Part shown: in pieces, positions 7,450 through 10,581 of the stretch
How the letters are laid out: each line of letters begins with the position of its first letter
Numbering within the stretch: the stretch's first letter is position 1
DNA from: Bacteroidota bacterium
GTDB taxonomy: Bacteria; Bacteroidota; Bacteroidia; Cytophagales; Cyclobacteriaceae
Length of the DNA stretch: 10,581 nt
NCBI GenBank assembly: GCA_027297025.1
Contig: JAPUIM010000437.1
Location: 1-10,581 of the forward strand
Direction: 5' to 3'
Translations under genes and position numbers: made by a program
The notes under the pieces: generated by a model
What the model was told of the DNA's origin: nothing
The model's input: the letters and a program-made list of their open reading frames with translations, nothing else
The model's database searches: none

Positions 7450-9225
7450 ATGAACAAACAGTTTTTTCTGTATTTTTTAATATTTATAGTTCGAGGCACT
7501 TTATTGGCCCAGGATACATTTGAGCGTGATTATACTAATGGTAAGGACCTATTCAATTTGGGAAAATATGAGCTTTCGATGGAAGCATTTCGATCATTGA
7601 CTAGAAAGCAAGAAGGAAATAAATACGCTGAACATGCCTCATTTTATTATGCTATGGCTGCTTATAAAGCCAATCTTCCTTCCTTAGCCAAAAGCATGTT
7701 TTTGCAGATACAAGATAGATTTCCTCATTGGCCCAAAATAGATGAAGTAAACTTTTGGCTGGGAAAACTTTCTTTTGAAGAGGGTGAATCCATCAATGGG
7801 ATGGAATATCTCAGCATGATTAATCTTACATCAATAAAAAAGGACGCTAAACTTCTAAAAAAGATAATCCTGGATAGTCTTCAAGACCTGGGTACTCTTT
7901 CCCAGTTATACATGAAATATCCCCAAGACGATTTAATTGCGGCAACTTATGCAATGGAGGTAAGGAATGCACCGGTTACTCCCGAAAACAGGGCCCTATT
8001 AAGGGAATTGATACAAAAACATAATTTGGATAAATCTTCACTGGACATTGTTGATGCTGAAACCTCCTTGAAAAAAGAAAGTTACAATGTGGCTATCCTG
8101 TTTCCTTTTAAATTGGATGATATAAGTATTCGCAGGCTAGCCCGGAGCAACTTCGTGACCGATTTATATCAGGGAATTTTACTGGCTCAGGAGCAATTGA
8201 AAAATTTGGAGATTTCATTAAAAATTTACGCTTATGATACAAAAAGGGACAGTGCAGCCACCGCGGAAATTTTACAGATGGAGGAACTGAAAACCATGGA
8301 TTTGATCGTTGGTCCTCTCTACCCTATGTCTAGCAAATTAGTATCCGAGTGGTCTGAAGAGAACAAAATAAACATGATCAACCCTATTTCCGATAATGCC
8401 CAGGTGATCGGTAATAATCCCTATTCATTTTTGTATAAATCAAGCAACATCACCAAGGCTTTAGCAGCAGCTAATTTGGCAAGACATGCCTTTGCTAATA
8501 AAAACGTAGTCATTATTTACAGCAGTTCTCCTAAAGACTCCGTCACCGCATACACCTATAAGCGAGCTATTGAGAAAGATTCCTTTAAAGTGGTTTGGAT
8601 GCACCGGTCCCTTCCCAAAGAATCAAAAGTGATTCCCAAGGTGTTGGCGGAAACCATCGAAGATTCAGATACCCTAATCATTAAATGCGACAGCATTGGA
8701 CATATTTTTGTAGCCTCGGAGAGGGAATTAATAGCCGCCAATACCATCACCGCAGTTGAATCCAGGGGCGATAAAATTCCCATTATTGGGCATTCCAGTT
8801 GGATAGATTTCAGATTCATTGAATATGAGCAGTTGGATAGATTGGATGTGCTTATGGTGGCACCAAATTATATAAATAGATCAAGAGATGAGTTTATAGA
8901 ATTCAAACAAACGTACATCAATCAATACCACCGGGTGCCTACCAAATATCTATATTGGGGTTATGATATGCTGATGTTTGCGGGGCGAATGATGAACCAA
9001 TACGGCATCTATTTCCAACATGCTTTTCCGGATATGGAGGTGCATCAGGGAGAGTTATCTTTGGGCTTTCAGTACAATTATTCTAATGACAACCAGCATT
9101 TGGAAATAATCAGATTTGAAGGATCAGATCTCACTTATGTTGACCCCACCCTTATAATTGAAAGCTTTCCTTGTCCCGAGGAAATTGAAGAAGAGGAAAC
9201 TGAGCTATTGGATGGAAAAAAGTAG
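7450..9225 (+). CDS. Exported TPR-like plus periplasmic-binding-protein-fold protein
   Basis: The 591-residue protein starts with a signal peptide: MNKQ, a hydrophobic run (5-14), and a probable type I cleavage after LLA at 18-20. There is no lipobox Cys, so it should be a soluble periplasmic protein. Residues about 28-125 look like tetratricopeptide helices ([18 protein letters not shown], then [25 protein letters not shown] paired below 20 residues each). From about 212 to 570 it resembles a type I periplasmic binding protein: YNVAILFPF (212-220), [12 protein letters not shown] (239-250), DLIVGPLYP (284-292), [10 protein letters not shown] (308-317) and KNVVIIY (351-357). The C-terminus is acidic (EEIEEEETE, 577-585). 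Such proteins are often labelled amino-acid ABC transporter substrate-binding, but no permease or ATPase gene is nearby, and the domain order recalls LpoA. Ligand and role are unknown. It overlaps hemL by 14 nt. Confidence 0.85.
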   Translation: MNKQFFLYFLIFIVRGTLLAQDTFERDYTNGKDLFNLGKYELSMEAFRSLTRKQEGNKYAEHASFYYAMAAYKANLPSLAKSMFLQIQDRFPHWPKIDEVNFWLGKLSFEEGESINGMEYLSMINLTSIKKDAKLLKKIILDSLQDLGTLSQLYMKYPQDDLIAATYAMEVRNAPVTPENRALLRELIQKHNLDKSSLDIVDAETSLKKESYNVAILFPFKLDDISIRRLARSNFVTDLYQGILLAQEQLKNLEISLKIYAYDTKRDSAATAEILQMEELKTMDLIVGPLYPMSSKLVSEWSEENKINMINPISDNAQVIGNNPYSFLYKSSNITKALAAANLARHAFANKNVVIIYSSSPKDSVTAYTYKRAIEKDSFKVVWMHRSLPKESKVIPKVLAETIEDSDTLIIKCDSIGHIFVASERELIAANTITAVESRGDKIPIIGHSSWIDFRFIEYEQLDRLDVLMVAPNYINRSRDEFIEFKQTYINQYHRVPTKYLYWGYDMLMFAGRMMNQYGIYFQHAFPDMEVHQGELSLGFQYNYSNDNQHLEIIRFEGSDLTYVDPTLIIESFPCPEEIEEEETELLDGKK

Positions 9226-10504
9226 AAGTCTTCAATGGTTCCATACCGCCAACAAACTTATTCCGGGTGGGGTAAATTCTCCGGTAAGGGCCTTTAAAGC
9301 TGTGGGTGGCCAACCTCTATTTATAAATAAGGCGGAGGGGCCTTATTTATACGATGAAGATGGTAATCAGTTTATTGAATTGATCAATTCATGGGGGCCT
9401 ATGATCCTGGGTCATAAAAATGAAATTATTGAGAAAGCAGTGGCAGAGGCCATTCCCAAGTCGCTATCTTATGGTGCGCCTACAGCCCTTGAAGTAAAAA
9501 TGGCCCAGTTGATAGTAGAGATGGTTCCATCAGTAGAAATGGTAAGAATGGTTAACTCTGGAACTGAAGCTACCATGTCGGCTATCAGGGTGGCACGGGG
9601 TTTTAGCGGAAAAGATAAGATAATCAAGTTTGAAGGGTGTTATCATGGCCATGGGGATTCTTTTTTAATAGCGGCGGGTAGTGGAGCCATCACCATGGGC
9701 CAGCCCGACAGCCCGGGTGTCACTAAAGGTACGGCCCAGGATACTCTATCGGTTCCATTCAATAATCTAGAAAAGGTTGAAGATGTGTTATTGGAAAATA
9801 AGAATGAAGTTGCTGCTATTATATTGGAACCAGTAGTTGGCAACATGGGTTGTGTTTTACCACAAGAAGGTTTTTTGTCAGGTTTGAGAAAGATTTGTGA
9901 CCAACAGGGAATTATTTTGATTTTCGATGAAGTCATGACTGGTTTTCGCATTGCTCCCGGAGGGGCGCAAGAGTTATTCGGTGTATATCCTGATCTTACC
10001 ACTATGGGTAAAATCATTGGTGGTGGAATGCCGGTGGGAGCTTACGGGGGACGGAAAGACCTCATGGAAAGTGTTTCACCGGTGGGGCCAATATATCAGG
10101 CAGGAACATTGTCAGGTAATCCAATAGCCATGGCCGCGGGAATAGCAATGTTAACCTACTTAAGAGAGACTCCGGGAATATATAAAGATTTGGAGAAGAA
10201 TACGGCCAAGATCGTGGCTGGAATAAAGGAAAACCTCCGGAAACTTAACCTTACTTACACCATCAATTACTTAGGATCAATGTTTAGTTTGTTTTTTACC
10301 ACCAATAAGGTAATAGATTTTGAAAGTGCTAAAACCTGCGATATACAGCTTTTTGGCAGGTATTTCAATTCAATGTTAGAAAAGGGAATTTATCTGGCTC
10401 CTTCCCAATTTGAATCACTTTTTATATCCACCGCTATTGAGCCACAACACATCCAACATATCGTTGAATCCAACTATCAGGCACTAAAAGAAGTTCATAA
10501 TTGA
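9212..10504 (+). CDS. hemL: Glutamate-1-semialdehyde 2,1-aminomutase
   Basis: This cytoplasmic PLP enzyme converts glutamate-1-semialdehyde to 5-aminolevulinate, the first dedicated tetrapyrrole precursor of the C5 pathway, and so supports haem synthesis. The 430-residue protein has the standard N-terminus ([20 protein letters not shown], 13-32), the phosphate-binding [11 protein letters not shown] (116-126), YHGHGD (144-149), the PLP-ring Asp239 in FDEVMTGFR, and the Schiff-base Lys267 in [19 protein letters not shown] chose ATG 9212 over the in-frame ATG at 9158: the shorter form gives the normal family length, while the extra 18 residues ([18 protein letters not shown]) are a non-conserved basic extension lying fully inside the previous gene. 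The chosen start overlaps that gene's end by 14 nt in another frame, which suggests translational coupling. No Shine-Dalgarno is close. Confidence 0.97.
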   Translation: MEKSRSLQWFHTANKLIPGGVNSPVRAFKAVGGQPLFINKAEGPYLYDEDGNQFIELINSWGPMILGHKNEIIEKAVAEAIPKSLSYGAPTALEVKMAQLIVEMVPSVEMVRMVNSGTEATMSAIRVARGFSGKDKIIKFEGCYHGHGDSFLIAAGSGAITMGQPDSPGVTKGTAQDTLSVPFNNLEKVEDVLLENKNEVAAIILEPVVGNMGCVLPQEGFLSGLRKICDQQGIILIFDEVMTGFRIAPGGAQELFGVYPDLTTMGKIIGGGMPVGAYGGRKDLMESVSPVGPIYQAGTLSGNPIAMAAGIAMLTYLRETPGIYKDLEKNTAKIVAGIKENLRKLNLTYTINYLGSMFSLFFTTNKVIDFESAKTCDIQLFGRYFNSMLEKGIYLAPSQFESLFISTAIEPQHIQHIVESNYQALKEVHN

Positions 10505-10581
10505 CATATTACTCAGGCTTGTAACATTTTTACCGTTCTTAATAATTTTTTATATTGCCTTATGGCTAATTTTAGTGTGTG
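10488..10581 (+). other. Hydrophobic open frame at the right edge, possible start of a membrane-anchored gene
   Basis: After a TAA at 10485-10487, this frame stays open to the edge. Past the hemL stop it encodes [20 protein letters not shown] and then WLILVC, which reads like an N-terminal membrane anchor. No ATG, GTG or TTG lies near its beginning; only ATA (10497) and ATT (10500) are placed for a start overlapping the hemL TGA. The Leu-Leu-Arg, Leu-Pro-Phe and spaced aromatics faintly recall N-termini of LpxL/HtrB-type lipid A acyltransferases, but about 30 residues are too few to say. AT-rich non-coding DNA can also give such a peptide. Confidence 0.2.

Noticed and set aside
9158..9211. 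An N-terminal extension of hemL from the upstream in-frame ATG.
   Set aside because: It encodes a non-conserved basic stretch lying wholly within the previous gene, and the ATG at 9212 gives the normal length and N-terminus.
9643..10017. A 124-residue open frame on the - strand opposite hemL.
   Set aside because: It is antisense to conserved hemL catalytic sequence, with Pro/Ser-rich composition typical of a shadow frame.
1..10581. A hidden defence island, mobile element, CRISPR array, retron or tRNA cluster.
   Set aside because: Nearly all the window is accounted for by nine conserved housekeeping-type genes on one strand. The gaps are at most 102 nt and hold no long repeats, RNA genes or integrase/transposase fragments.

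Overview
The window looks like ordinary chromosomal DNA from a member of the Bacteroidota. It is AT-rich, all nine recognisable genes lie on the + strand, and most starts lack a clear Shine-Dalgarno sequence. Several proteins have a Bacteroidota character: ArgS with a KMKSR signature, a bacterial SUI1/eIF1-type factor, paired amidinotransferase-fold enzymes, and guaA followed by a periplasmic-binding-like protein and hemL. I cannot place it below phylum from sequence alone.

Layout. Positions 1-717 hold the 3' part of a dimethylargininase/arginine-deiminase-like hydrolase cut by the left edge. It is followed after 4 nt by a CtlX-type citrulline-utilisation hydrolase (722-1687) and, 9 nt later, by argS (1697-3484). 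These three form a probable arginine-themed operon. After 52 nt comes menA (3537-4451), for menaquinone synthesis. A 102-nt gap with a possible Bacteroidota-type promoter leads to a tandem-domain universal stress protein (4554-5399), whose 3' end carries a stem-loop. After 58 nt comes a SUI1/YciH-like translation factor (5458-5808). A 95-nt AT-rich gap holds a duplicated 8-bp palindrome and a -7-like box almost touching the start codon of guaA (5904-7430). Nineteen nt later is an exported TPR plus periplasmic-binding-protein-fold protein (7450-9225), whose end overlaps the start of hemL (9212-10504) by 14 nt. The last 77 nt hold only a hydrophobic open frame running off the right edge.

How the genes fit together. 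The first block may join arginine breakdown (arginine to citrulline to ornithine, inferred) with arginyl-tRNA charging. guaA, the exported protein and hemL form a tight second block covering GMP synthesis, an envelope function and tetrapyrrole synthesis. menA, usp and the SUI1 gene look like separate or loosely linked units.

I found no mobile element, CRISPR array, tRNA, rRNA, defence system or clearly undescribed system. The items most worth a second look are the arginine/citrulline/argS arrangement, the LpoA-like domain order of the protein at 7450-9225, the possible leaderless start of guaA, and the hydrophobic frame at the right edge.
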